Shown here one piece after another: positions 37,973 through 46,378 of a DNA stretch of 64,000 nucleotides (within the stretch, counting starts at the first letter, position 1; the number at the start of each line of letters is the position of its first letter). Location of the stretch: contig NZ_NIQU01000005.1 in the NCBI RefSeq assembly GCF_002741105.1, positions 151,149-215,148 of the forward strand, given 5' to 3'. The notes under the pieces are model-generated. The model was not told the DNA's origin and made no database searches. It was given only the letters and a program-made list of their open reading frames with translations. The position numbers were made by a program, and so were the translations under genes. This DNA is from Pseudomonas sediminis. Its GTDB lineage: Bacteria > Pseudomonadota > Gammaproteobacteria > Pseudomonadales > Pseudomonadaceae.

Positions 37973-38653
37973 CTAGCCTTCGCCCACGGCGAAACCTTCG
38001 GCATGCATTTTTTTCAGGATGTCCTGCCAGCGCGAGAGCTTCTTGGAGTCGCTCTTGCGCGTGTTCGAACCCGGCAGGTAGAGGCCTTCGGCATTGAAGG
38101 CGTATACCGGCAGCAGGTCCTTGCGTTGTGAGGCAGGGCGGATGTCGTTGATCAGGTTATCCAGTACCAACGGCTCGGCAGTGGGGCTGGCGTAGTAGGT
38201 CAGCACCATGTGCGCCTGGTTGTAATTCAGCGCCTTGACGTAGGTGATGCGCAGCTTCTCGCTGGGGATGCCGAGGCGGCGCAGGGTGAAGTACTTGGCG
38301 ATGGAGTAGTCCTCGCAATCGCCTGCGCCCTTGACCAGCATTTCTACTGGCGTGGCCCAGTAGTCGTTCTCGCGCCAGAGCTGGATGTCATCGACGAAGC
38401 GGATGGTGCGGTTGAAGAAGCGATTGACCTCGTTGAGCTTGTCCGCCTCGTTCAGGCTGGCGCTGGTCTTGATCAACTCTTCCCAGTCGAGAATACGTTT
38501 GCGAGCCGGGCCGAGGTTGCCGTAGCGGGTTTCCGCGTTCTTCACGATCACGGCAAAGTCCCAGTCGGCGACTGCCAACGCGGCCAGCAGCGCGCCGCCA
38601 ATCCACAGGATCAGCAGCCGCCACCGCCATCCCTGAACGTGCAGCCGTCGCAT
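37973..38653 (-). CDS. lapG: Periplasmic adhesin protease LapG (transglutaminase-like)
   Basis: A 226-residue calcium-dependent cysteine protease that cuts LapA-type adhesins at the TAAG site and frees cells from the surface. The N terminus is a signal anchor or signal peptide (WRLLILWIGGALLAALAVAD). The catalytic triad is Cys113 (GDCEDYS), His148 (QAHMVL) and Asp165 (VLDNL). Asp112 and Glu114 flank the cysteine like the calcium ligands of characterised LapG. The substrate motif is present in the adhesin at residues 118-121, and the inhibitor LapD is encoded directly downstream. Confidence 0.94.
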   Translation of the reverse strand: MRRLHVQGWRWRLLILWIGGALLAALAVADWDFAVIVKNAETRYGNLGPARKRILDWEELIKTSASLNEADKLNEVNRFFNRTIRFVDDIQLWRENDYWATPVEMLVKGAGDCEDYSIAKYFTLRRLGIPSEKLRITYVKALNYNQAHMVLTYYASPTAEPLVLDNLINDIRPASQRKDLLPVYAFNAEGLYLPGSNTRKSDSKKLSRWQDILKKMHAEGFAVGEG

Positions 38654-38805
38654 GGTGTCGTCGTCTCCAGGCTCGATTGACGGAGTCTAGGCGAGGTGTC
38701 GGCTTTTTGCCGGCCGCTTCGTTAGAACAAGGAAGTAGCGTCAAAAGCTTGTCGAATAGGTGACTGGTAGCCTTAGCCGAATGCAATCCGGGGTGCGTTT
38801 AGCGC

Positions 38806-39204
38806 TCAGGGATTGGGCAGGGTTTTCTGCTTGAGGATGTACAGGCTGACCAGCACCGCACTGCTCAGCATGAACACGCGCGCCCAGGGCATGGGCACCA
38901 GATAGCAGGAAAAGCTGATGCTGGCCCACATCAGCACCAGGGCGTAGATCTTGCCCTTGAGCGGGATGCCCTGGCCTTCCAGGTAATCGCGAATCCATGG
39001 ACCCAGGTGCGGGTGGGTGACCAGCCAGAGGTAGAAACGCCGTGAGCTGCGTACGAAGCAGGCCGCCGCCAGCAGCAGGAACGGCGTGGTCGGCAGTACG
39101 GGCAGGAAGATGCCGATGACCCCGAGGGCCACGCTCAGCCAGCCGATGCTCAGCAGCAGGTAGCGGACACTGCGGTGGCGGCTTGGCTGGATATCACGCG
39201 GCAT
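38806..39204 (-). CDS. DUF454 (YbaN) family inner membrane protein
   Basis: A 132-residue protein with about four membrane helices. The family block LLSIGWLSVALGVIGIFLPV is followed by LPTTPFLLLAAACFVRSSRRF and by WLVTHPHLGPWIRDY. These motifs define the YbaN/DUF454 group, whose function is unknown. The ATG at 39204 (MPRDIQPS) is preferred; the open frame runs on upstream to 39465 through sequence overlapping the UPF0149 gene in another frame. The ribosome site is weak. It follows the UPF0149 gene by 44 bases on the same strand. Confidence 0.78.
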   Translation of the reverse strand: MPRDIQPSRHRSVRYLLLSIGWLSVALGVIGIFLPVLPTTPFLLLAAACFVRSSRRFYLWLVTHPHLGPWIRDYLEGQGIPLKGKIYALVLMWASISFSCYLVPMPWARVFMLSSAVLVSLYILKQKTLPNP

Positions 39205-39248
39205 GTGTGGGTCTTGGCGGCAGCCGGGCCTGGGCCCGGCTGGCACTG

Positions 39249-39833
39249 TCAGTGGCGGGGTTTGAGCAGCGCAGGTTTTTCTTCCGGAGCCTGGCACAGC
39301 AGGAAGAGGGCGGTCAGCAGCTCGGGAATCTGGTCGATCATGCTGTCCACCAGGTCGCGGTCGCGAGCGATCTCGGCAAATTCCTGCTGCTCGTCGAACA
39401 GGCCCGAGCCGACCATGATCGGCAGCAGCAACTCGCTGACTTCGTCTTCGGCATCCTCGAACCACACGGCTTCACGCAGGAACACGCCTTCCATGAAACC
39501 GATGCACCAGCCGCGCAGGTCGGAGTCGTCCGGCTCTTCGCCGAGGTCTAGGTCGCAGGGCAGTTCAGGCTCTTCTTCGCCAGCCAGCTGACGGGAGATA
39601 TGCGCCTTCAGGTGGATCAGGGTGCTTTCGATCTCTTCGCGTTCGGCGTCGCTGCGGTAGTGCGGCGGCTCAGCGAACAGCGCGTCGATCCACTCGCGGT
39701 CTGGCACCTGATCGGGACAGATCGCCAGGGCAGTCAGGTAGCCATGGGCGGCCACGTAGTCCAACGCCTCTTCGTGCAACTCATCGGCATCGAGAAAGGC
39801 TTGCAGGCGGGACAGTTGCTCAGCGAAGGACAT
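39249..39833 (-). CDS. UPF0149 (YecA-like) family protein
   Basis: A 194-residue, very acidic cytoplasmic protein. It starts MSFAEQLSRLQAFLDADELH and carries the UPF0149 blocks GYLTALAICPDQVPDREWIDALF, DLRGWCIGFMEGVFLRE and ELLLPIMVGSGL. The role of the family is unknown; some members carry a C-terminal SEC-C zinc motif, which is absent here. It is divergent from recQ with a 171-base gap. Confidence 0.83.
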   Translation of the reverse strand: MSFAEQLSRLQAFLDADELHEEALDYVAAHGYLTALAICPDQVPDREWIDALFAEPPHYRSDAEREEIESTLIHLKAHISRQLAGEEEPELPCDLDLGEEPDDSDLRGWCIGFMEGVFLREAVWFEDAEDEVSELLLPIMVGSGLFDEQQEFAEIARDRDLVDSMIDQIPELLTALFLLCQAPEEKPALLKPRH

Positions 39834-40004
39834 CGTGGGGTTACCTTGAGGCTTAGGGGATAAACGAGGAAGGATTCTAGTTCACCGCTGCCTCTGCGAC
39901 CAGCGCGGGTGCTCTACTGACGGCGATTCAACGGCTTTGGACGGGGAGGCGCCCTGTTACCTGCGATCCTGCGGCATAATGCGCGGCTAGATTTGGAGGC
40001 CTTC

Positions 40005-42137
40005 ATGCTCGACCACGCCATGCGCATTCTCAAAGACGTTTTCGGCTACGACGCCTTTCGCGGCAATCAGGCCGCGATCATCGAGCGTGTGGCCGGCGGC
40101 GGCGATGCCTTGGTGTTGATGCCTACCGGCGGCGGCAAGTCGCTGTGTTTCCAGGTGCCGGCGCTGATGCGCGAGGGCCTGGCGGTAGTGGTTTCACCAC
40201 TGATCGCCTTGATGGACGATCAGGTGGCCACCCTCGACGAGTTGGGTGTGGCAGCTGTGGCGCTGAATTCCACCTTGAGCCCTGACGAGCAGCGCGAGAT
40301 CGCCGACCGTATCCGTCGCGGGCAGATCAAGATGCTCTACCTGGCGCCCGAGCGCCTGGTGCAGCCGCGCATGCTGAGCTTCCTGCAGGGCCTGGATATC
40401 GCCCTGTTTGCCATCGACGAAGCGCACTGCGTGTCACAGTGGGGTCACGACTTCCGGCCTGAGTACCTGCAACTCGGCCAGCTTGCTGAGCTGTTTCCCA
40501 ATGTACCGCGTATCGCCCTGACCGCCACCGCGGACAAACGTACCCGTGAGGAAATCGTCCAGCGCCTGCATCTGGATAACGCCGAGCGCTTTCTGTCGAG
40601 TTTCGACCGGCCGAACATCTTCTATCGCATTCAGCCCAAGGATCAGCCGCGCAAGCAACTGCTCGGTTTTCTCGCCGCGCGCAAGGGCGATGCCGGCATC
40701 GTCTATTGCCTGTCGCGCAAGAAGGTCGAGGAGGTTGCCGACTTTCTCAGCAGCCAGGGTTTCCCGGCCTTGCCTTATCACGCCGGCCTGCCCAACGAAT
40801 TGCGTGCCTTCAATCAGAAGCGCTTCCTCAATGAGGAAGGCCTGATCATGGTGGCCACCATCGCTTTCGGCATGGGCATCGACAAGCCCAACGTGCGCTT
40901 CGTCTGCCATCTGGATCTGCCCAAATCGCTGGAAGCCTACTACCAGGAGACCGGTCGCGCCGGCCGTGACGGTCTGCCGGCCGATGCCTGGATGGCTTAC
41001 GGCCTGCAGGACGTGATCTTTCTCAAGCAGATGCTCAACAATTCCGAAGGCGACGAGCGCCACAAGCGCATCGAGCAGCACAAGCTCGATGCCATGCTCG
41101 CACTGTGCGAGGAGACACGCTGCCGCCGTCAGGCGCTGCTGGCCTACTTCGACGAAGAGTTGCCCAACCCCTGCGGGCATTGCGATAACTGCATCGACGG
41201 CGTCGAGACCTGGGATGCCACCGAGCCGGCGCGTCAGGCGTTGTCGGCGGTCTATCGTAGTGGCCAGCGCTACGGCGTCGGCCATCTGGTGGACATTCTG
41301 CTGGGCCGCGACAACGAGAAGATTCGCGCCGCCGGTCATCAGCACCTGGCAGTGTTCGGCGTCGGCAAGGGTTTTTCCGAAGTCGAGTGGCGAACCCTGT
41401 TCCGCCAGTTGGTCGCCCGCGGCCTGGCCGATGTCGATCTGGACGGTTTCGGCGGTTTGCGTCTGACTGAGTCCTGCCGGCCGCTGCTGCGTGGTGAGGT
41501 CAGCCTGCAACTGCGTCGTGAGCCCAAGCCGGCGCAGGCGGCCAAGGCCTCCAGTAGCGCTGCCAGCCAACTGGTGCGCGTCCATGAGCGGGACATGTGG
41601 GAGGCGCTACGCAGTCTGCGCCGTAAGCTGGCCGAGGAGCACAGCGTACCGCCTTACGTGATCTTCCCTGATGCGACGTTGCTGGAAATGTTGCGCAGCC
41701 AGCCCAACTCGCTGAGTGAAATGGCCGAGGTCAGCGGCGTCGGTGCGCGCAAGCTGGAACGCTACGGCCAGGCCTTCCTGGAAGTACTCAATGGCAGCGG
41801 CGCGGATGACACGCCACCGCCGGTGGCCGATCTGCGTCATGAGCTGGTCAGCCTGGCTCGCGCCGGTATGACCCCGACGCAAATCGCCGGCCAGTTGGGT
41901 TGCAGCGAGAAGAACGTCTACAGCCTGCTGGCCGAGGCAATCGCCCAGCAGCAACTGACTTTGGAGCAGGCGCTGGATCTTCCTGAGGAACTGTTGGGCG
42001 AGATTCAGGAGACCTTCCTCGATGGCGAGGGCGAATTACCGGCGGTCAGCGAGATTGCCCCGCTGTTCGCCGGGCGGGTCGACGAAGCGGTGCTCTACTG
42101 CGTGCGTGCGGCGCTACAGGCCGAGTTCGAGATCTAA
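40005..42137 (+). CDS. recQ: ATP-dependent DNA helicase RecQ
   Basis: A 710-residue 3'-5' helicase of recombination and replication-fork repair. Motif 0/I is FRGNQ...[15 protein letters not shown], motif [19 protein letters not shown] and motif III LTATAD. Motifs IV-VI include [16 protein letters not shown] zinc-binding cluster follows (CEETRCRR...CGHCDNC), then the RQC winged helix and the HRDC domain (about 520-600). An extra C-terminal region resembling a helix-turn-helix ([25 protein letters not shown]) follows, longer than the E. coli enzyme (about 610 residues) but common in pseudomonads. The ATG at 40005 follows GGAG; the TTG 12 bases earlier is less likely. Confidence 0.96.
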   Translation: MLDHAMRILKDVFGYDAFRGNQAAIIERVAGGGDALVLMPTGGGKSLCFQVPALMREGLAVVVSPLIALMDDQVATLDELGVAAVALNSTLSPDEQREIADRIRRGQIKMLYLAPERLVQPRMLSFLQGLDIALFAIDEAHCVSQWGHDFRPEYLQLGQLAELFPNVPRIALTATADKRTREEIVQRLHLDNAERFLSSFDRPNIFYRIQPKDQPRKQLLGFLAARKGDAGIVYCLSRKKVEEVADFLSSQGFPALPYHAGLPNELRAFNQKRFLNEEGLIMVATIAFGMGIDKPNVRFVCHLDLPKSLEAYYQETGRAGRDGLPADAWMAYGLQDVIFLKQMLNNSEGDERHKRIEQHKLDAMLALCEETRCRRQALLAYFDEELPNPCGHCDNCIDGVETWDATEPARQALSAVYRSGQRYGVGHLVDILLGRDNEKIRAAGHQHLAVFGVGKGFSEVEWRTLFRQLVARGLADVDLDGFGGLRLTESCRPLLRGEVSLQLRREPKPAQAAKASSSAASQLVRVHERDMWEALRSLRRKLAEEHSVPPYVIFPDATLLEMLRSQPNSLSEMAEVSGVGARKLERYGQAFLEVLNGSGADDTPPPVADLRHELVSLARAGMTPTQIAGQLGCSEKNVYSLLAEAIAQQQLTLEQALDLPEELLGEIQETFLDGEGELPAVSEIAPLFAGRVDEAVLYCVRAALQAEFEI

Positions 42138-42227
42138 GCGTCCTCGGTGAAACGTGGCAGCCTGATTCTGGCGGCATTTTGCTCGCAGGGCTAAGGTGTG
42201 GGCAGGCCGCCAGATAACGAGGTGAGG

Positions 42228-43388
42228 GTGCCTGACTATCACGCCTGGTACGACGAGGTTCGTCCGAGCCCTTATGCCGAGCAGCTGAGCCTGGGGTTTC
42301 GTCGGCTGCGTTTTTCCCGCGCTCTCGAGCGTGAATATCGTGCGCACATACTTGAGGACGGCTTCGAACTCAAACGTATTGCGCTTTGCGTCGCCACGGT
42401 CATCTGGCTGGCCCTGACGGTGTTGGACATGTTGGTGGTGCCTGCATCGCACCTGGGCTGGGTGATCGCAGTGCGCCTGGTGGCGCTGGTCATCCTGCTG
42501 GTATGCGCGACCCTGATCCTGCGGCGGCGCCACAGCCATCTTCTGTTACCGCTGAGCATGATCTGCATCCTCGTGCTCGGCGTGGGCGCAACGGTGATTG
42601 TCGGTATCGCTCATCGCGCCGACCCTGGCTACCCCTACGAAGGCCTGCTGCTGGTGAGCATGGCTGCGTACTTTCTGGTCGGCTTGCGTTTGAGCGAGGC
42701 CCTTGCCTGTTCTCTGGTGGTGTTGCTCGCCTATGTGCTGGCGGAATTGGCCGCAGGGCTGCCGGCTCCACGATTGATCAACAACCTGCTGTTCCTGGGG
42801 TTCGGTAATCTTATCGGCGCCGTCGGTTGCTACCTCCTGGAATACAAATCACGCGAGCATTTTCTGATCAGCCGCCTGATGCATCTGCTTGCCCACCACG
42901 ACAGTCTTACTGGGCTGCACAACCGTCGCAGTTTCAACCGACAGTTCGAGCGCCTTTGGCGCCATGCGCAGCGTGAGGGCATATCGCTGGCACTGCTGCT
43001 CTGCGACATCGACCATTTCAAGGCATACAACGATTGCTACGGCCATCAGGCTGGCGACGCGGCTTTGCAGCGTGTCGGAGCACTGATCGAGCAGGCTGCG
43101 CGGCGGCCACTGGATATGGGCGTACGGCTTGGCGGTGAGGAGTTCGCGCTGTTGTTGTTCGACATCAGCGCCGATGAAGCCAGGCTACGGGCCGAGGCTT
43201 TGCGCCATTCGCTGGAGGAAGCGGGCATTGCTCACCGCGGCTCCGGGAGCGCCGATGTATTGACCATGTCCATCGGCGTCGCTTGCCTGAGCCCCGATAG
43301 CCAGCCTGAATTGAGCCAACTGTATGAACAGGCTGACCGAGCGCTATACGAGGCAAAGGCCTTCGGGCGTAACAGGGTTGCGGTCTGA
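42228..43388 (+). CDS. Membrane diguanylate cyclase, HsbD-like
   Basis: A 386-residue GGDEF protein with six or so N-terminal membrane helices (about 45-200). The cyclase domain starts HHDSLTGLHNRRSFNRQFERL and has the active motif RLGGEEFALLLF. An allosteric inhibition site (RPLD) lies exactly five residues before GGEEF, so the enzyme should be active and product-inhibited. The GTG at 42228 has GAGG five bases upstream; a GTG at 42198 is also in frame. The position between recQ and the MarR/FimV-like/plpD genes matches the P. aeruginosa hsbD region as I recall it. It could supply c-di-GMP that the LapD receptor, also encoded in this window, reads. Confidence 0.87.
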   Translation: MPDYHAWYDEVRPSPYAEQLSLGFRRLRFSRALEREYRAHILEDGFELKRIALCVATVIWLALTVLDMLVVPASHLGWVIAVRLVALVILLVCATLILRRRHSHLLLPLSMICILVLGVGATVIVGIAHRADPGYPYEGLLLVSMAAYFLVGLRLSEALACSLVVLLAYVLAELAAGLPAPRLINNLLFLGFGNLIGAVGCYLLEYKSREHFLISRLMHLLAHHDSLTGLHNRRSFNRQFERLWRHAQREGISLALLLCDIDHFKAYNDCYGHQAGDAALQRVGALIEQAARRPLDMGVRLGGEEFALLLFDISADEARLRAEALRHSLEEAGIAHRGSGSADVLTMSIGVACLSPDSQPELSQLYEQADRALYEAKAFGRNRVAV

Positions 43389-43518
43389 GTTGGCGCCATG
43401 AACAAGGCTCGGTCGCATTCTGCAATGCACATGGCGCAATCTGCGCTTGCCCTGGACATCGGGTTATGGCTAGCTGACTAATAATTAGTTTTTGACCTTT
43501 GTATGAGTCCGCTTGCCC

Positions 43519-43950
43519 ATGTCTTACCCCGATCAACATCGCTTTGCCATGCAGGTTGCCCAGCTGTCGCGCGCCTGGCGTTCCGAACTCGACCGACGCT
43601 TGGTCGGCCTTGGTCTGTCCCAGGCTCGCTGGCTGGTGCTGCTACACCTGGCACGTTTCACCGAAATGCCGACCCAGCGCGAATTGGCGCAAAGCGTTGG
43701 CGTAGAAGGGCCGACCCTGGCGCGTCTGCTCGACAGCCTGGAAAACCAGGAACTGGTGATTCGCGTGGCGGTGCCTGAAGATCGTCGCGCCAAGAAAATC
43801 GCGCTGCAACCCAAGGCCCAGCCGCTGATCGAGAAGATCGAGGCGATTTCCACCCAGCTTCGTCATGAGGTTTTCGCCGGCATCGACGAAGATGATCTGC
43901 GCCGCTGTCAGCAGGTCCATGCGCGAGTGCTCGGCAATCTGACGAAGTGA
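43519..43950 (+). CDS. MarR-family transcriptional regulator
   Basis: A 143-residue winged-helix regulator. It starts MSYPDQHRFAMQVAQLSRAW. The HTH region is MPTQRELAQSVGVEGPTLARLLDSLE, followed by the wing VAVPEDRRAKKIALQPKA, the characteristic DxRxKKxxLT-like stretch of MarR proteins. The ATG at 43519 is chosen over the in-frame TTG at 43513. It resembles the SlyA/MarR branch. Its target is unknown; the FimV-like gene downstream on the same strand, after a 280-base gap, is one candidate. Confidence 0.87.
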   Translation: MSYPDQHRFAMQVAQLSRAWRSELDRRLVGLGLSQARWLVLLHLARFTEMPTQRELAQSVGVEGPTLARLLDSLENQELVIRVAVPEDRRAKKIALQPKAQPLIEKIEAISTQLRHEVFAGIDEDDLRRCQQVHARVLGNLTK

Positions 43951-44229
43951 ATCGGTCGTCACTGTCAAAATCTGATCGTTTTTTGAACGGATCATTTTTT
44001 GTGCCTAACTTTTGACTGATGGCGCTTGATGGCACCGTGCTTTCGTCGGCAAACTGGCGTCCAAGCCGCTACTTTGTGAATTAGTAGCCATAATGCAATT
44101 CGAGGCGGCATCGACAAGGACCTTGTCGCCCGTTCTCGGAATTATCAAGGGCGCCAGCCTCCCGGCCAAGGGAAGCTCAGACAGGAAGTCGAGGAGGTGG
44201 CGTTCGAGCCGGATAAGCCTGGAGGTCAC

Positions 44230-46323
44230 ATGGCTCGGGTGCGTCAGTTAATGTTGGGTTTGGCGTCGGGGTCCGCTCTCTATTCGGGAATGGCACCAGC
44301 GCTCGGTTTGGGTGAAATCACGCTGCATTCGGCGCTGAATCAGCCTTTCGAGGCGGAAATCGAGCTGCTCGAGTTGGGCGACCTGGGCGCGCAGGATCTG
44401 CGTGTCGGTCTGGCCTCGGCCGAGGTGTTCAGCCGTTCGGGTGTCGAGCGCTTCTACTTTCTCAATGACCTGCGTTTTACGCCGCTTCTGCAGGGTTCAC
44501 GTAACGTGATTCGCGTGGTATCCAACCGCCCGGTGCGCGAGCCATACCTGAACTTTATCGTCGAAGTGGCGCGTCCCAACGGCCAGCTACTGCGTGAATA
44601 CACGGTTCTGCTCGATCCACCTGGCTCTTCGGCTTATTCCGCTGTAGCCGCGCCAAGCGCTGCTGCCGTATCGCAACCCTCTAGCCGCACCGCAGCACCA
44701 GCCTCGTCAGTTAGAGCGGTCACGCCGCCGAGTGCATCTGCTGGGCACCGTCATCAGGTCAGCCGTGGTGACAGCCTTTGGTCCATCGCCGCGCGTCTGC
44801 GTGAGCAGGGCAGCACGTTGTCTCAACAGGCGTTGATGGAAGGCATTCTTGCCCTCAACCCAAATGCCTTCGCTGGCGGCGATCCAAGTCGTCTACAGGC
44901 TGGCGCTGACTTGCTGCTGCCGGATGCCGCTCGTGCTGAGGCTACTCAGCCGGCCGCTGCTCCAGTAGCTGCCGAGCTCGCTCCTGCCGCTACGGAAAGT
45001 GCGACCGAAGGGCCTGTAGGCGCACCTCTGGCTGCCCTCGAATCTGCACCGCAACAAACCGAAAGCCTGGAGCTGTTGGCGGAGAAACAGCGCCAGGTCG
45101 ATCTGGAACTGGCCAACCAGGCTGCGGAAAACCTGCAACTGCAACAAGGGCTGGCGCAACTGCAAGTGCAACTGCAGCAGTTGCAGGAGCAATTGGCGCA
45201 GAAGGATGCTCAGTTGGCTGAGCTGGCAGCGCGTACGCCGGCCGAGCCAGTCACCCAGCCCATTGCCGCCGCGCCGGCCAGTATCGAACAGGCGCCCGCA
45301 GAGCGTGGCTGGTGGTCGACATTGTTGGCCGGTGGCATTGGGCTTCTGCTATTGCTCGGTGCGCTGTTCTGGGCTGTGCGGCGCCGTGGCGAGAAAACCA
45401 AACCGGTGGTGCAGGTCCAGCCAAAGGCTCAGCCAACTCAGCAACCGCCTCGTCCGCAACTCGCGGCGGTTGCCGTTCCCGTTGATGCTGCTCCGGTGGC
45501 CAAGGCTGTCCCGACGCCAGCCCCGGCACGTGCTCAAGGGCCGGTCGACCCGCTCGAGGCGGCCAATGTCTACATCGCCTACGGTCGTGTCAGCGAGGCG
45601 CGTGGCGAGCTGAGCAAGGCACTGGCTCAGGACCCGCAGCGCAGCGATCTGCGCTTCCGTCTACTGGAAGTGCTGGCGCTGTTGGGCGATGGCGCGGGTT
45701 TTGCGCGTGAGGAGGCCGTGCTGCGTGCCGAAGAGTTCGACACCGTACGCATCGATGCGCTGAAGGCGCGTCATCCTGATCTGCTAGCAGCTCGGCAGGC
45801 ACCGACCGAGCCTGTGGCTGCGCTGCAGCCGGCAGCAGCGCCTGCGACTGAACCTGATTTCCAGCTCAACCTCGACGACCTGTCGCTGGATGCCGACTGG
45901 GATCTGGTCAGCCCTTTCCCTGCTGCCGCCAAGGCCAAACCCAAGGCTGCTGCAGAACCGGAGTTCGACCCGTCGTTCGCCAGCAATTTGCAGGAACTGC
46001 CGGAGGTGTTCGAGCTGCATCATGAAGACGAGCAGTTGAGCGCCTTCGGTGAGATGGAAATGGTGCTGAGCGATGACGCGCCGGGGCTGGATGACAACTT
46101 CCTCGACGTTTTTGCCGGCGATGCTGATGCCACTGCCGCGCTGCAGGGCGATATCGATCACCTGGCAGGCAACCCGGAGCATATGGCCCAGCTCAACCAG
46201 GCGCTGGCTTATATCAAGCAGGGCGATATCGCCACCGCCTGCGACATCCTCAACGAGGTGATCGATCACGGCGATGACGAGCAGAGGAAGGCCGCGCGCC
46301 AGTTACTGGCGGAAATCGCCTGA
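44230..46323 (+). CDS. FimV-like LysM protein
   Basis: A 697-residue inner-membrane protein with a periplasmic peptidoglycan-binding part. The signal sequence contains LMLGLASGSALYSGMAPALG. The FimV N-terminal domain follows (GEITLHSALNQPFEAEIELLEL to about residue 130), then a LysM motif (HQVSRGDSLWSIAARLR). A Gln/Leu-rich coiled coil (LQLQQGLAQLQVQLQQLQEQ) and one membrane helix (WWSTLLAGGIGLLLLLGALF) come next. The cytoplasmic acidic tail ends in a FimV C-terminal TPR-like domain (QALAYIKQGDIATACDILNEV). GGAGG at 44220-44224 fixes the ATG at 44230. It is shorter than true FimV (about 900 residues) and resembles the paralogue upstream of plpD in P. aeruginosa. Confidence 0.87.
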   Translation: MARVRQLMLGLASGSALYSGMAPALGLGEITLHSALNQPFEAEIELLELGDLGAQDLRVGLASAEVFSRSGVERFYFLNDLRFTPLLQGSRNVIRVVSNRPVREPYLNFIVEVARPNGQLLREYTVLLDPPGSSAYSAVAAPSAAAVSQPSSRTAAPASSVRAVTPPSASAGHRHQVSRGDSLWSIAARLREQGSTLSQQALMEGILALNPNAFAGGDPSRLQAGADLLLPDAARAEATQPAAAPVAAELAPAATESATEGPVGAPLAALESAPQQTESLELLAEKQRQVDLELANQAAENLQLQQGLAQLQVQLQQLQEQLAQKDAQLAELAARTPAEPVTQPIAAAPASIEQAPAERGWWSTLLAGGIGLLLLLGALFWAVRRRGEKTKPVVQVQPKAQPTQQPPRPQLAAVAVPVDAAPVAKAVPTPAPARAQGPVDPLEAANVYIAYGRVSEARGELSKALAQDPQRSDLRFRLLEVLALLGDGAGFAREEAVLRAEEFDTVRIDALKARHPDLLAARQAPTEPVAALQPAAAPATEPDFQLNLDDLSLDADWDLVSPFPAAAKAKPKAAAEPEFDPSFASNLQELPEVFELHHEDEQLSAFGEMEMVLSDDAPGLDDNFLDVFAGDADATAALQGDIDHLAGNPEHMAQLNQALAYIKQGDIATACDILNEVIDHGDDEQRKAARQLLAEIA

Positions 46324-46348
46324 CAGACTTGTGCTGCTACACCTGACG

Positions 46349-46371
46349 AGGCCGCGCGTATGTCGCGGCCT
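46349..46371. terminator. Possible hairpin terminator between convergent genes
   Basis: An 8-bp stem (AGGCCGCG / CGCGGCCT) with a 7-base loop lies between the convergent stops of the FimV-like gene and plpD. There is no good T tract on either side, so it may act only weakly. Confidence 0.45.
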
Positions 46372-46378
46372 GGTCGTT

